Positions 9,231 through 18,762 of a stretch of DNA of 64,000 nucleotides are shown piece after piece. A model generated the notes under the pieces. The model was given only the letters and a program-made list of their open reading frames with translations, was not told the DNA's origin and ran no database searches. The translations under genes and the position numbers were made by a program. The DNA is taken from assembly GCA_028284235.1 (NCBI GenBank), contig JANQSC010000012.1:109196-173195 (forward strand), given 5' to 3'. The DNA is from Opitutaceae bacterium. GTDB taxonomy: Bacteria > Verrucomicrobiota > Verrucomicrobiia > Opitutales > Opitutaceae. Every line of letters starts with the position of its first letter. The first letter of the stretch is position 1.

Positions 9231-10778
9231 ATGGAGAATAGGATGCGAGTTTGCATACGGACGATTCCCGTGCTGTTCGGGGCCCTGGTTCTGTCAGTTT
9301 TCGCAGGAGGCGAAGAGCGGCCCAATATCTTGTTCATGATGACGGACGATCATGCCGTGAAAGCGTTGAGCGCCTACGACTCCAGTCTGATTCAAACCCC
9401 GAATATGGACCGTATCGCCCAAGAGGGCGCTCTCTTCCAATGGGCCTTCGCCACTAACGCGATTTGCGCTCCGAGCCGAGCGACGGTTTTGACGGGAAAA
9501 TTCAGTCATTTAAATGGCCAGCTGGACAATCATACCGTTTTCGACGGGGGCCAGCAGACCTTTCCGAAACTCCTTCAAGCTTCTGGTTATCACACCGCGC
9601 TTATCGGCAAATGGCATCTGAAGAGCGAGCCGACTGGATTTGACTACTGGTCGATTTTTCCTGGGCAAGGATTCTATTATAATCCGGACATAAATACTCT
9701 GGGCGAGACAAGCCGGCATGAAGGGTATGCCACAGACTTGGTGTCGGATTTAGCGATTCAATGGCTGGAAGAGAAGTGGGATCGCTCCAAGCCATTCTTC
9801 CTGTTCTATTCACACAAAGCGCCGCACCGAAATTGGATGCCGCCTATCCGACATTTGGATACATTCGAAAATCGACAATTTTCCGAGCCGGCAACACTCG
9901 CGGACGACTACGAGACTCGCTTAGCTGCGCATTCGCAGCTTATGCACTTGGAGAAGCACTTCCTTTCCGCCTACGATGCGAAGATTACATCCTCGCCTCT
10001 CTCGGATCGCGACGCCGCGCTTTGGAAGCTCGTCTACGAAGACCGGCTGACGCCTTCGGAGAAAGCCGCTTGGGACGCCGCGTTGGCGGACGAGAGAGAG
10101 GAGTACGCTCGTGGTCTCGAATCCGGGAGATCGGTCCTGTCGATGAATTATCAGCGATATATCCGAGACTATGCCCGGTGCGTTCTCGCGGTAGACGAGA
10201 ACGTCGGTCGGATGCTGGACTATTTGGACGAGCGCGCTCTGGCGGACAATACGGTAGTCGTGTACTTGTCTGACCAGGGCATGTATTTGGGCGAGCATGG
10301 TTGGTTCGACAAGCGCTGGATGTACGATGAGAGCCTGAGGTTTCCGTTGTTGATCAAGTATCCGAAGTCGGTTTCACCCAACCAGACGCGGGAGGAGATG
10401 ATCATGAATGTCGACATTGCCCCAACGCTATTGGATTTCGCGGGCGTTCGGGTTCCAGAAGACATGCAGGGAGCGTCATTGAAACCGCTTTTGGAAGGCG
10501 ACTCAGTCATTGATTGGAGACAAGAGGTCTACTATCATTATTACGAATACCCGATTATGACCCACGTGAATCCGCACTACGGAATTCGTGATAGTCGATT
10601 CAAATTGATCCGATTCTACGGCGATGTCGATGGTTGGGAATTCTACGACTTGGAACGAGACCCTACCGAGCGACTCAATTCGTATGGAGATGTTCGGTAC
10701 AGAGATGAAGTTGAGAGTATGAAAAAGCGGCTTGAATCCCTGCTCGTCGAATACAAGGACTTTACGCCCGAGGGCTGA
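9231..10778 (+). CDS. Secreted type I sulfatase (heparan/GlcNAc-6-sulfatase-like branch)
   Basis: A 515-residue sulfatase. The frame is open back to 8844, but that part overlaps the divergent sulfatase; ATG 9231 (MENRMRVCIRTIPVLF) or 9243 gives a proper signal peptide ending near VFAGG. Metal ligands D39-D40 sit in LFMMTDDHAVKALSAY and Cys79 in CAPSRATVLTG is the formylglycine precursor. FSHKAPHRNWMP and LSDQGMYLGEHGWFDKRWMYDE are hallmarks of the branch containing N-acetylglucosamine-6-sulfatases (probably S1_11). The C-terminal YYHYYEYP and YGIRDSRFKLIRFY blocks agree. The substrate cannot be fixed from sequence alone. Confidence 0.93.
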   Translation: MENRMRVCIRTIPVLFGALVLSVFAGGEERPNILFMMTDDHAVKALSAYDSSLIQTPNMDRIAQEGALFQWAFATNAICAPSRATVLTGKFSHLNGQLDNHTVFDGGQQTFPKLLQASGYHTALIGKWHLKSEPTGFDYWSIFPGQGFYYNPDINTLGETSRHEGYATDLVSDLAIQWLEEKWDRSKPFFLFYSHKAPHRNWMPPIRHLDTFENRQFSEPATLADDYETRLAAHSQLMHLEKHFLSAYDAKITSSPLSDRDAALWKLVYEDRLTPSEKAAWDAALADEREEYARGLESGRSVLSMNYQRYIRDYARCVLAVDENVGRMLDYLDERALADNTVVVYLSDQGMYLGEHGWFDKRWMYDESLRFPLLIKYPKSVSPNQTREEMIMNVDIAPTLLDFAGVRVPEDMQGASLKPLLEGDSVIDWRQEVYYHYYEYPIMTHVNPHYGIRDSRFKLIRFYGDVDGWEFYDLERDPTERLNSYGDVRYRDEVESMKKRLESLLVEYKDFTPEG

Positions 10779-10860
10779 GAGGCGCGGTTTGTATCGACTC
10801 ATATAGTTTCCAGCGACCCCCGTTGATCAATCTTTGTGGCTCGATAGAGCAATCGTTGTG

Positions 10861-10967
10861 ATCCCGTCTTCGACGGGATCATTTCGCCGTCAGGCGACTG
10901 TTTACAAAATACAGCTAGGAAAGAAGCATCTATCAACTTTCTAACAGTGATCTCTTCGAGATCAAAT
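10861..10967. repeat. Family G structured repeat, copy 1
   Basis: Starts with the hairpin GATCCCGTC/GACGGGATC, contains ATTTCGCCGTCAGGCGACTG and ends in a 26-base palindrome-containing block at 10942-10967 (core GATCTCTTCGAGATC). The end block is exactly reverse-complementary to 31443-31468. The remaining DNA from 10779 to 11242 holds only this and the next repeat. Confidence 0.6.
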
Positions 10968-10980
10968 GCCGTCCCGCTTA

Positions 10981-11108
10981 GCGCATAGGCGTCAAATTAA
11001 ACCCGCCGGGACGGCGGGTTCCACCTTTATCTTCTTGAATCAAGGGGTGGAACGCGACGTCCCGACGCATTTTTTGGAAGAGAGAGCTCTTAAGTTGACG
11101 CCTATGCG
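10981..11108. repeat. Family A palindromic repeat, copy 2, with outer inverted ends
   Basis: The outer ends CGCATAGGCGTCAA and TTGACGCCTATGCG are exact inverted copies. Inside are the family A arms CCGCCGGGACGGCGGGTTCC and GTGGAACGCGACGTCCC. This is the clearest copy for defining the element boundaries. Confidence 0.75.
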
Positions 11109-11242
11109 TCCAGCGGGACGGCACCCACAGACTGGGTCGGGGTCTCTGACAGGATCGCTTCGCGAACAGTGGATTCGTCGAGTTTGGCGATTGAGAATTG
11201 ACGCCTGCGTGGCAGCTTCCAACGTTCGGTGGTTCAACAATT

Positions 11243-12121
11243 ATGAGCTACTCGGCCCAAAAACTGCGCGAATTTCAACCTTCCAAGGAATTCTTCGTCG
11301 GTATCGATTCCGACGGCTGTATTTTCGACAGCATGGAGATCAAGCACCAGGAGTGCTTCGCTCCGATGTTCATCAAACACTGGAACCTGCAAGCGGGGAG
11401 CAAGTTCGCCCGGGAAGTTTGGACCTTCGTCAATCTCTACTCCAAGACCCGAGGAGCGAATCGGTTTCCTGCCTTGGTTCGGGCGATCGAATTGCTGGGA
11501 GCGCGTCCGCAGGTGCAGGAGCGGGGCGTAGAGATGCCCGACTTGACCGCGTTGCGCGACTGGATCGGACGCGAGTCGAAGCTCGGCAACGCCACGCTGG
11601 ACGCTGAGGTGGCGGGTGGCAACGAAGGCCTGGCTCCGGTAAAGACCTGGTCGGACGCGGTGAACGCCCAAGTCGCGGACATCGTTCATGGCGTTCCCCC
11701 ATTTCCATTGGTTCGCGAAACTTTGGCCAAAATAAACGAGAAGGCGGACGCGATGTGTATCAGCCAAACTCCTTGCGAAGCTCTCGAACGCGAATGGAGC
11801 GAGCACGGAATCGACGGCTTTGTCGAAATGATCGCGGGTCAGGAAATGGGCACCAAAACGCAACACATCAAGATGGCCGCGAAGGGTAAATACCCTGCGG
11901 ACAGAATCCTCATGATCGGGGACGCTCCCGGCGACCAAAAGGCGGCTCAGGCCAATGGCGCCTTGTTTTACCCGATCAATCCGGGCGCTGAGGAAGCATC
12001 CTGGGAGCGCTTGCTCAACGAGGGTTTGGACAAGTTCTTCGCCGGCGAGTACGCGGGCGCTTACGAGGATCAGTTGAGCGAAGAGTTCCAAGCCTGTCTG
12101 CCCGAGCATCCGAGCTGGTAG
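11243..12121 (+). CDS. HAD-superfamily hydrolase
   Basis: A cytoplasmic 292-residue HAD protein, probably a small-molecule phosphatase. Motif I is D22-S-D24-G (VGIDSDGCIFDS), motif II Ser/Thr is in MCISQTP, a downstream Lys follows, and motif IV is ILMIGDAPGDQKAA. A large helical cap lies between motifs I and II. The ATG at 11243 places motif I at the expected distance; the in-frame extension to 11198 lies outside the repeat but has no support. No signal peptide is seen. It is flanked by the repeat pair upstream and a convergent cytochrome gene downstream, so context does not identify the substrate. Confidence 0.82.
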   Translation: MSYSAQKLREFQPSKEFFVGIDSDGCIFDSMEIKHQECFAPMFIKHWNLQAGSKFAREVWTFVNLYSKTRGANRFPALVRAIELLGARPQVQERGVEMPDLTALRDWIGRESKLGNATLDAEVAGGNEGLAPVKTWSDAVNAQVADIVHGVPPFPLVRETLAKINEKADAMCISQTPCEALEREWSEHGIDGFVEMIAGQEMGTKTQHIKMAAKGKYPADRILMIGDAPGDQKAAQANGALFYPINPGAEEASWERLLNEGLDKFFAGEYAGAYEDQLSEEFQACLPEHPSW

Positions 12122-12151
12122 GCTGGAAAAGTGACGGCCTCCGCTCTGGGC

Positions 12152-12763
12152 TCACTCGGAAGGGAGTCGGCTGAGCCAAGCGATGATCGCGTCGGTCTCT
12201 TTCTGCGAGAGTTCGGGGTAGGTGAAGTCGTTTGCGTGTTTCCGCTTTCCCGATTTGAAGTTCTCGACCTGCCGCAGTAGATACCAGTCTTGTTGCCGCG
12301 TCAGCGGTGGAGCCCGGGCGACGCGATCGCCTTCGACCGCTTCTCCGTGGCAGCGAGCGCAGTGCAGCGCATAGAGGCTCGGGGCGTCGGCTGTCGCGTC
12401 GAGATCGAGCGTGGCGCGCTCTTGGTTTACGGGGAGCGAAGCGATGTAGCGGCCGAGGAAGGCGATCGTCCGCTCGTCGAGATTGACGGTGTTGACGCGC
12501 ATCAGGTTTCCGGATGCGTCTTCTTTGTGGTATCCGCGGTAGCCTTGCCGAAACAGTCTCAATTCGCTGGATACATACCATCGAGGCAGCCCGGCGATCG
12601 AAGGAGCGTTCATTTCACGTATCCCCTTGCCTGTGCTGAGATGGCAGGCCATGCAATTGTCGCGAAAGGTGGTGAAACCCAGATCGGCTTCCTCGGCTTC
12701 GGTCTGCAATCCGGCGACGCTTGCCAGCGGAGCGAGGACTAGTGCGAGGCGGATGGGGTTCAT
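12152..12763 (-). CDS. Di-haem cytochrome c (c4-like)
   Basis: A 203-residue exported electron carrier. The start at 12763 (MNPIRLALVLAPLASVAG) gives a signal peptide. Two haem c attachment motifs are seen, CMACH at 37-41 and CARCH at 135-139, each beginning a class I cytochrome domain of about 90-100 residues. Met ligands are plausible in NLMRVN and the second domain. The tandem layout matches cytochrome c4-type proteins that shuttle electrons to terminal oxidases. It converges on the HAD gene and diverges from the diacylglycerol kinase gene, with 120 bases between the divergent starts. Confidence 0.87.
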   Translation of the reverse strand: MNPIRLALVLAPLASVAGLQTEAEEADLGFTTFRDNCMACHLSTGKGIREMNAPSIAGLPRWYVSSELRLFRQGYRGYHKEDASGNLMRVNTVNLDERTIAFLGRYIASLPVNQERATLDLDATADAPSLYALHCARCHGEAVEGDRVARAPPLTRQQDWYLLRQVENFKSGKRKHANDFTYPELSQKETDAIIAWLSRLPSE

Positions 12764-12883
12764 GGGTAAAGGTAGTTCGAAAAAGAGGCGTTTTCGAGGC
12801 ATTGAAGCAGACGAATCTCGCTAAACGCAATATTTCACTCAATGTGAGAGTTTTCTTAGAACTGTCACTCGACGAATTCCGCA

Positions 12884-13255
12884 ATGGGCAAGAAACACAC
12901 CGGATTAAAGCGCATCGTGAACTCGGTGGGCTTTTCCATCAAAGGAATCCGCGCGGCGTTGAAACACGAAGCCGCGTTTCGGCAGGAAATGGCGGTGGCG
13001 GTAATTGCGATTCCCGCTTCGTTTTGGGTGAGCGAAAACAATCTGGAGCGAATCGCCATGATTACGGTGACCTTAATGGTGCTGGTCGTGGAGCTTCTAA
13101 ACTCGGCCGTCGAATCGGTGGTCGACCGAATTAGCGACGAGAATCACGAGCTCTCCGGTCGAGCGAAAGACATGGGCTCCGCCGCGGTCTTTTTAAGCCT
13201 CGTCGCTTGGTGGGTGGTCTGGGGACCGATGCTCTATCGGCTGGTTAGCGGGTAG
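12884..13255 (+). CDS. dgkA: Diacylglycerol/undecaprenol kinase, integral membrane
   Basis: A 123-residue membrane kinase that phosphorylates diacylglycerol or undecaprenol for lipid recycling. The signature ELLNSAVESVVDR and the following SGRAKDMGSAAV block contain the conserved Glu, Asn, Asp and Lys catalytic residues of the DgkA fold. Three hydrophobic helices are visible: AVAVIAIPASFWV, IAMITVTLMVLVVELL and AAVFLSLVAWWVVWGP. The length equals that of Escherichia coli DgkA. The N-terminal amphipathic RIVNSVGFSIKGIRAALKHEAAFRQE is also typical. It stands alone, followed at once by a family A repeat. Confidence 0.93.
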   Translation: MGKKHTGLKRIVNSVGFSIKGIRAALKHEAAFRQEMAVAVIAIPASFWVSENNLERIAMITVTLMVLVVELLNSAVESVVDRISDENHELSGRAKDMGSAAVFLSLVAWWVVWGPMLYRLVSG

Positions 13256-13264
13256 GGGTCGAAC

Positions 13265-13379
13265 GAAACCCGACGGGACCCGTCTTCGTCCTAAATAGGA
13301 CTACGCCGAGGCAGGCTGTCGGGTTCCACCTTATCAACATTTAAATCAAAGGTGGAACGCGACGTCCCGGCGCGTTGAC
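13265..13379. repeat. Family A palindromic repeat, copy 3, with inner module
   Basis: Arms CCCGACGGGACCCGTC and GGTGGAACGCGACGTCCC. The left arm is expanded by a CGTCTTCGTCC..GGACTACGCCGAGGCAGG hairpin module that also occurs, inverted, in the copy at 52602. It ends five bases before the stop codon of the sulfatase at 13385. Confidence 0.7.
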
Positions 13380-13384
13380 GGAGG

Positions 13385-14746
13385 CTACTCTTTCTCGGGT
13401 TGGGGAACTTCTTTTTTGGGCAGCCACTTCGCGAGTTTGGCCTTGGTTCCGGTGTACTCGGGATTGCTTGCCAGATTCTTCCACTCGTAAGGGTCGTTCC
13501 GATGGTCGTAGAGTTCTTCGTCTCCGTTGGCGTAGTGTATGTAGCGATGCGTCTCCGAGCGAATGGAATGATTGCCTCGGCCATGGGTTGTGATCGCGGG
13601 CCACTTCCACTTGAGGGAAGGTTTGGCGAGAAGCCGCGCGATGCTGCGACCTTCCACATGGGCGGGTATTGGGATGCCGGCAAGTTCGCACAGGGTGGGG
13701 TAGATACTCATTGTATCGACGGGGCGGGTGGAGCGTGAACCCGCTTGCGTCATGCCGGGCACGATCCAAATGAACGGGATTCGTGTGGGCTCCTCCCACA
13801 GCGCGAATTTGCGCCAGTGCTGCTTTTCGCCGAGCGACCAACCATGATCGCTCCAGAACACGACGATTGTATTGTCTTTTTGGGGACTGTTTTCGTAGGC
13901 GTCGAGAATGCGGCCCACGTTCATGTCCGTGTAGGCGCAGGTGGCTAGATAGGATTGGATAGCGGCTTTCCATCGTCCACTTTTTAAGAATTTGGCGTGA
14001 TCTCCTCCAGGGCCCGCCATTCTCTTCCCCGGAGGTGGAATGTCGTCGAGATCGTCTTCCAAATGGGGCGGTAGCTCGATGGATTCGAGGGGGAAGGCTT
14101 CGTAGTACTTCCGCGGGGCGACGAACGGGAGGTGAGGCTTGTAGAGGCCGCAAGCGAGGAAGAACGGTTGATCGTCGTCTTTCTGCAGGCGCTCGACGAT
14201 GTAGCTAACGCTGTGCCAATCGAGGATGTCCTCGTCTTGTAGATTCGGATGGGTTTTGTCGGTGTGGTAGCCGTCGTTTTTCTGGACTCCAGGTCCATTC
14301 GAGAAAAGTCCGTCATTGGACATGTATTCAGTCCACTCGGACTCGTAGTACTGCATACCGTGATAGATCTTTCCGGCTCCCGCGACGTGGTAGCCGGCTT
14401 CGAGAAACTGAGCGCTGAGACCTTCTCCCGGCGCTTGGAGCTTTTTCCAACGGTGGCCGTTTAGGTAGCCGCCGGTGTTCCAGGGTCGCCGCCCGCCCAT
14501 AATGGCGAGACGAGACGGTTCGCACGCAGGAACGGCGCAGTAGGCGCTTTCGAAGGTAACGCCCATTCGGGCGAGGCGATCGATGTTTGGAGTTTGCGCC
14601 TGGGGATTACGGCCGAGATGGCCCACCCAATGATTCAAGTCGTCGACAGCGATGAAAAGGACGTTGGGTTTTTCAAGGTTGGGTGTGGCCAGGGTTGAAA
14701 CGCAAAGCGAAAGGAATCCGGATACGATGAGAATTACGTGTTTCAT
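13385..14746 (-). CDS. Secreted type I sulfatase (iduronate-2-sulfatase-like)
   Basis: A 453-residue exported sulfatase with a signal peptide to about residue 20. D35-D36 lie in FIAVDDLNHWVGHLG, Cys75 in CEPSRLAIMGG is the formylglycine precursor, and SDHGWSLGEKQHWRKFALWEE is the second metal block. The GLYKPHLPFVAP block supports the same branch (probably S1_7) as the genes at 22 and 29815. It is the last gene of a likely minus-strand unit: 78 bases separate it from the ceramidase-like gene upstream. Confidence 0.93.
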   Translation of the reverse strand: MKHVILIVSGFLSLCVSTLATPNLEKPNVLFIAVDDLNHWVGHLGRNPQAQTPNIDRLARMGVTFESAYCAVPACEPSRLAIMGGRRPWNTGGYLNGHRWKKLQAPGEGLSAQFLEAGYHVAGAGKIYHGMQYYESEWTEYMSNDGLFSNGPGVQKNDGYHTDKTHPNLQDEDILDWHSVSYIVERLQKDDDQPFFLACGLYKPHLPFVAPRKYYEAFPLESIELPPHLEDDLDDIPPPGKRMAGPGGDHAKFLKSGRWKAAIQSYLATCAYTDMNVGRILDAYENSPQKDNTIVVFWSDHGWSLGEKQHWRKFALWEEPTRIPFIWIVPGMTQAGSRSTRPVDTMSIYPTLCELAGIPIPAHVEGRSIARLLAKPSLKWKWPAITTHGRGNHSIRSETHRYIHYANGDEELYDHRNDPYEWKNLASNPEYTGTKAKLAKWLPKKEVPQPEKE

Positions 14747-14824
14747 GGGGACTACAAGAGGGCGTGTGAAGGGAATTCGGGAAGGGAGACTCGAACATTG
14801 GATTGGGAAGCGAGGGACTGCAAC

Positions 14825-16189
14825 TCAATCCGCATTGGCGTTTAGCAGACGCTCCATCGTCTTCATCAGCACGGCTTCGGAACCGGGCCCGACGTTGGTG
14901 GCCCGTTCGCTGGTTTCATAGCCTCCTTCCGTATAAGAAATCTCGGTACCGATATAGGCGGTGCCGTAGTCGCCGTAAGCGGCCATGGCCACTTGCAAAT
15001 CGGGTCGCATGGCTTTTGCGGCCAACTGGTATTCGACGAACAGTTCTCCGGGCAAGTGAAGCACACGGGCGTCGCCTATGCTTAAGCAGGCGATGTCGAT
15101 CAGATGTCCCGACTTCGCCCGGCGGAGGTAGGCGAGTTGAGTGATGGCTTCGTAGCCGTCCGCTGATTTCGTTTCGATTTTCGCGAGTAGATTCTCTTCG
15201 GTCAGGTGCTTTGCGAGCGGCAGACTGACCGGTTTCGAGTTCCATGCGATATCGGAACTTGCAAGCGGAAATTTTTCCGTAGACGTCCAGGCCTGGGTCA
15301 TCCCATCGGCCAGTCGTTTGGCCAGAAGCACTCGGTTCTCGGTGTTGCCGTCGTTGTACTTGCCCGCGCCGATGTTGCCGCCCGCTCCATTGAAGTGCAC
15401 GTGCAAGGCCTTTGGCTGCCCTTGGCCGCGGAGAAAGCGGGCGATTCCTGGAAAGTCGGGACTGGGGACTCCGGTTCGGTAGTAGCTTTGCGGGTGGGTG
15501 GCGAAGTAGCTCAAAACTGCGACGGGCGTGTTTTCATTCCAGAAGGAAATCAACGAAATCTCGGGATCGACCACTCCTACTGGCTCAGCCCGGACGAGCG
15601 GGTTTCTCTCGGTTGTGAAACGCATGACGCGTACTTTTCCGTCGGGACCGAGTATCCGGCGATTTGATACGACTTCCTGCACATCGTCGACGCCCCATCC
15701 GTAGTGCGTAACGGCCTGGGCCGAGGGCAGGGCGGTTTTCAAGGCGGTCGCGGCACGGCGAATGACTTGGCGTTGAAAGAAGCTGTCGAACAAGTCGTGG
15801 CCGGTGATTCCGAGTTCATGCACGAGCGCTTCGGAGCTAAAATCGCAACGCGGCGCGTCGTGCTGATGCAAGGCGTGGACGGCGACTCGTTCGCGGGAGG
15901 TTCCGGCGGCTTCCGCGAGGGCGTCGCGAAATACGTCTTGAGACGCGTTGGCGACGCCGATCCAGTCGACGGCGCAGAGCACGATCGGTTTCCCGGCTCC
16001 CAGAATGGCGATCCCTCGGCACCGCAAGCTGATCTCGTCGTGCTTGTGGACCGGATCGTACGCGAGTTCCGATCCAACGGGCGGGGTTGCGTCTACATCG
16101 AAGGTGGCGATGCGCACTTGGGCGTGCCCGGAGACCGCGAGGCCGATCAAGGCGCTGAAAAACAATACCAGAGGAAATGAACGCAACAT
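14825..16189 (-). CDS. Neutral/alkaline ceramidase-like secreted hydrolase
   Basis: A 454-residue protein with a signal peptide to about residue 23 (SGHAQVRI). [34 protein letters not shown] and [16 protein letters not shown] resemble the zinc-binding and active-site blocks of neutral ceramidase-type proteins common in Planctomycetes and Verrucomicrobia. In true ceramidases these hydrolyse N-acyl sphingosine; for this branch the substrate is unproven. It follows the solute-binding protein gene by 31 bases and precedes a sulfatase by 78, so it belongs to the catabolic unit at 13385-18674. Confidence 0.62.
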   Translation of the reverse strand: MLRSFPLVLFFSALIGLAVSGHAQVRIATFDVDATPPVGSELAYDPVHKHDEISLRCRGIAILGAGKPIVLCAVDWIGVANASQDVFRDALAEAAGTSRERVAVHALHQHDAPRCDFSSEALVHELGITGHDLFDSFFQRQVIRRAATALKTALPSAQAVTHYGWGVDDVQEVVSNRRILGPDGKVRVMRFTTERNPLVRAEPVGVVDPEISLISFWNENTPVAVLSYFATHPQSYYRTGVPSPDFPGIARFLRGQGQPKALHVHFNGAGGNIGAGKYNDGNTENRVLLAKRLADGMTQAWTSTEKFPLASSDIAWNSKPVSLPLAKHLTEENLLAKIETKSADGYEAITQLAYLRRAKSGHLIDIACLSIGDARVLHLPGELFVEYQLAAKAMRPDLQVAMAAYGDYGTAYIGTEISYTEGGYETSERATNVGPGSEAVLMKTMERLLNANAD

Positions 16190-16220
16190 AATGAGTTTTC
16201 GCGATGATGAAAGGGAAGGG

Positions 16221-17327
16221 TCACTCTCCGCCGACTGCTTCCTGGGCGAACCGATTGTCTACGTATTTGTTCATGTCGATGGCGCTCATATCAGGCAGTT
16301 CTCGGTGAGCCGAGTTCAGTTCGAGTTCCCGCAGCGCTCCGTCGGCGGAGACCATCGGCGTGCGAGGGAGGGCGCTCTTGTAGATCTCGACCACTGTATC
16401 CAAAGCATGGGGTTCTTTCAGTGCAGTGCCGGACGCGCGAATCGCCGCGGCGGCGGCTTCGGGATCGGATCGAACCAGCTGCTGGGCCTTGTAGATCGCT
16501 CTCGTGGCGGCTGCGATGGTATCGGGATTCGCGTCGGCGTAGCGTCGCAGGGTTACCAGCATATGGATTTGGCGATTGGACAGCGCTTTGACGTTTCCGG
16601 CCGACTGGTTGACGATCATAACGCCGCCTTGGTCGACCAACGCTTTCTCGAGATAAGGCGTGTGGGCATAGATGGCGTCGACCATTCGCTCCCCGAAGAA
16701 GTGATTTTGGGCCGGTCCGGGTACGATCATCATCTCGATGTCGGTGTCGGCGTCGAGCCCGACGGATTGCATGAGAGCCCGAAGCCGCGGCGGTGGCCCG
16801 GGGGCGACGCCGACTTTGAGCCCGCGGATTCGTTTCAGGCGCTCGGCGATGGGGAGATCCAGGGAAAGGTCGCGCTCTTTGGCGATGTCGCCTTGCACGA
16901 CGAGGTTAATGGCGTCGTTGGCGAGGAGATTGGCGAAGGCGATCACCGGTTGCTTGCTTCCGACGGCGTTGAGAAACTGGGGTCGCGGCATCACCGCGAT
17001 TTGGGCCGAGCCATTGCGGAGCGCTCGAGCGCCGTCCTCGAGGCTGTGGCCCCCGCCGCTAGCTCGACCGCCGCCTCCACCACCGCCGCCCCCGCTTCCG
17101 CGACCTCCGCCTCCTCCACCGTCGCCACGAACGCTCCCGGGCAGGACGACTTCTATGTTGAGGCCCTCGTCGGCGAAGAAGTTCGCCCCTTTGGCGATCC
17201 AGAAGTTCATCCATTGCAGGTTGTGGTCGTTTTGGATGAATACGCGGATGGTTTGCGGGTCTTGGGAATGCAGCGGGCAGACGAGCGCGAGAGCAAACGC
17301 GAGAATGGGGTAGGGGGTCGTTTTCAT
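16221..17327 (-). CDS. ABC-type solute-binding protein (NMT1/SsuA-like) with poly-Gly insert
   Basis: From ATG 17327 this is a 368-residue periplasmic binding protein with a signal peptide ([21 protein letters not shown]). [33 protein letters not shown] is the usual first lobe of NMT1/SsuA/TauA-like proteins, and [18 protein letters not shown] is the usual following helix. Between them, residues 68-93 are almost pure Gly with a few Arg, Ser, Ala and His. No permease or ATPase gene is next to it, so the transporter partners lie elsewhere or the protein acts alone. An enolase-superfamily gene lies upstream and a ceramidase-like gene 31 bases downstream. Confidence 0.78.
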   Translation of the reverse strand: MKTTPYPILAFALALVCPLHSQDPQTIRVFIQNDHNLQWMNFWIAKGANFFADEGLNIEVVLPGSVRGDGGGGGGRGSGGGGGGGGGRASGGGHSLEDGARALRNGSAQIAVMPRPQFLNAVGSKQPVIAFANLLANDAINLVVQGDIAKERDLSLDLPIAERLKRIRGLKVGVAPGPPPRLRALMQSVGLDADTDIEMMIVPGPAQNHFFGERMVDAIYAHTPYLEKALVDQGGVMIVNQSAGNVKALSNRQIHMLVTLRRYADANPDTIAAATRAIYKAQQLVRSDPEAAAAAIRASGTALKEPHALDTVVEIYKSALPRTPMVSADGALRELELNSAHRELPDMSAIDMNKYVDNRFAQEAVGGE

Positions 17328-17534
17328 CGGAGAGGCTCGAGGGACGTTTCGTAGACTGGTATTAGGAGTCGACGTAGGCAAGTCGTTAGAAGCGTTCCCA
17401 GGCGCGTTGCGATGCAGTCTGGATCGATGTCCACTCCGGGTCCGGATCCCACGGGCGCATTGAGGGTATCAGCCGAAGCGCTTTTTCGGTTTGGTTGAGA
17501 ACCGATTGCGACGGAGAGCGACAGAGGGAATTTT

Positions 17535-18674
17535 CTAAACAGCCGCTTCGATGATCTCTTTCGAGATATTGTCGATGAACTCCGGTGTGAGGAAGTCCAT
17601 TCCGTGTCCGGGAGAGTCCAGCGGCGATACGCGGGACCCGCTTAGCAGTTTCATAGTCGACGATGGAGCGTACTCGTTGAGCCAGCGGTGTACTTGGTGG
17701 TTTTCGACCGAATCGCAGTTCGATACGGAAGCCGCGAAGTGAACACTCGCGGAGAATAGGCATACGGCATTGGCGGCGTGCAGCGCGATGGGGACGCCGT
17801 GGGCTTGAGCAACGGCCGCGATCTTTCGCGCTTCCGTGATGCCCCCGCAGACGCAGAGATCGAAGTGCGCGTACTCGGCGCCCCTTCGACGAATCAATTC
17901 GCTAAACGCCTCGCAACTGTGCAGCGATTCATTGGCGCAGACTGGAATACCGCCTTGTGAATTCACAATCGCGTGACCTTCGGTATCCACAAGCGCCACC
18001 GGGGACTCGAACCAGTATATGTCGTGGTCCAACGCTTTTCTGGCCATGCCAAGGGCCTCGGGTACGGTGTACGCATGCATCGCGTCGATCATCAAGCGGG
18101 CGTCGGGACCGAGCGCTTTGCGTGCCGCCGCGATCCTCTCGATGTCCTCGCGTTGGGACAGCCCGCCCACTTTTATCTTAACGCCGGTGAATCCGTCGTC
18201 TCGGTAGCCTTTGACCTCTTTGCCTAGATCGCTCGCGGTTTTATTGGGCCCGTACAGGCCTCCGCTGGCATAAGTGTAAACGTGATTGGAATGCGCCCCA
18301 AGCAACTGGTAGAGCGGAATGTCCAGGATCTTGGCTCTCAGATCCCAAAGGGCGATGTCCAGCCCGCTCAGAGCGTTGACCATTACGCCTTCCATTTTTC
18401 CAATTGGGGCGAGACCCGTAATCCGTTCACGAATACGCTCAATAAAGTGAGGGTCCTCGCCTATTACGAGTGGAGCGAAGTCCTTGTTGATGATGTCTAC
18501 GACGATGCTCGCCGAACCGTAGAAGGACCAGAGTTCACCCACGCCAATGACATCTGTATTTGATTCTACGAATACGAATACGACCTCCTTGGTGTTGAAC
18601 GTGAATGCGGTGTTCCGCAATTCGCCATTCATCGGAAAGTTGATTTGCTTTGCAAATACGCGGTTGATCTTCAT
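17535..18674 (-). CDS. Mandelate racemase/muconate-lactonizing enzyme family protein
   Basis: A cytoplasmic 379-residue enolase-superfamily enzyme that would abstract a proton next to a carboxylate in sugar-acid breakdown. FTGVKIKVGGLSQ carries the K-x-K catalytic motif; RLMIDAMHAY holds the first metal ligand (Asp), WFESPVAL the second (Glu), and CANESLHSCEAF the third (Glu); HGVPIALHAANAV supplies the late His. The capping domain is complete. The substrate is uncertain. It starts the minus-strand group that includes the binding protein and a sulfatase; a terminator separates it from the TonB receptor gene upstream. Confidence 0.85.
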   Translation of the reverse strand: MKINRVFAKQINFPMNGELRNTAFTFNTKEVVFVFVESNTDVIGVGELWSFYGSASIVVDIINKDFAPLVIGEDPHFIERIRERITGLAPIGKMEGVMVNALSGLDIALWDLRAKILDIPLYQLLGAHSNHVYTYASGGLYGPNKTASDLGKEVKGYRDDGFTGVKIKVGGLSQREDIERIAAARKALGPDARLMIDAMHAYTVPEALGMARKALDHDIYWFESPVALVDTEGHAIVNSQGGIPVCANESLHSCEAFSELIRRRGAEYAHFDLCVCGGITEARKIAAVAQAHGVPIALHAANAVCLFSASVHFAASVSNCDSVENHQVHRWLNEYAPSSTMKLLSGSRVSPLDSPGHGMDFLTPEFIDNISKEIIEAAV

Positions 18675-18703
18675 CGGGCAATGACTGCTAACTCGGTTTC
18701 GGG

Positions 18704-18738
18704 AAAAAAAGGCAGCGCAACCCTTGGATTGCGCTGCC
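18704..18738 (-). terminator. Rho-independent terminator after the TonB receptor gene
   Basis: A perfect 10-bp stem, GGCAGCGCAA at 18711-18720 and TTGCGCTGCC at 18729-18738, with an 8-base loop. On the minus strand it is followed by a run of seven T. It lies 25 bases past the receptor stop codon. Confidence 0.9.
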
Positions 18739-18762
18739 TAGATAACCAGCGAATACTACCAA

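Noticed and set aside
11234..12109. 291-residue minus-strand ORF opposite the HAD gene
   Set aside because: The plus strand carries HAD motifs in order; the minus-strand product shows no family features.
16221..17327. The poly-Gly tract as a frameshifted fusion of two genes
   Set aside because: The frame is open throughout and the binding-protein pattern continues in register on both sides.
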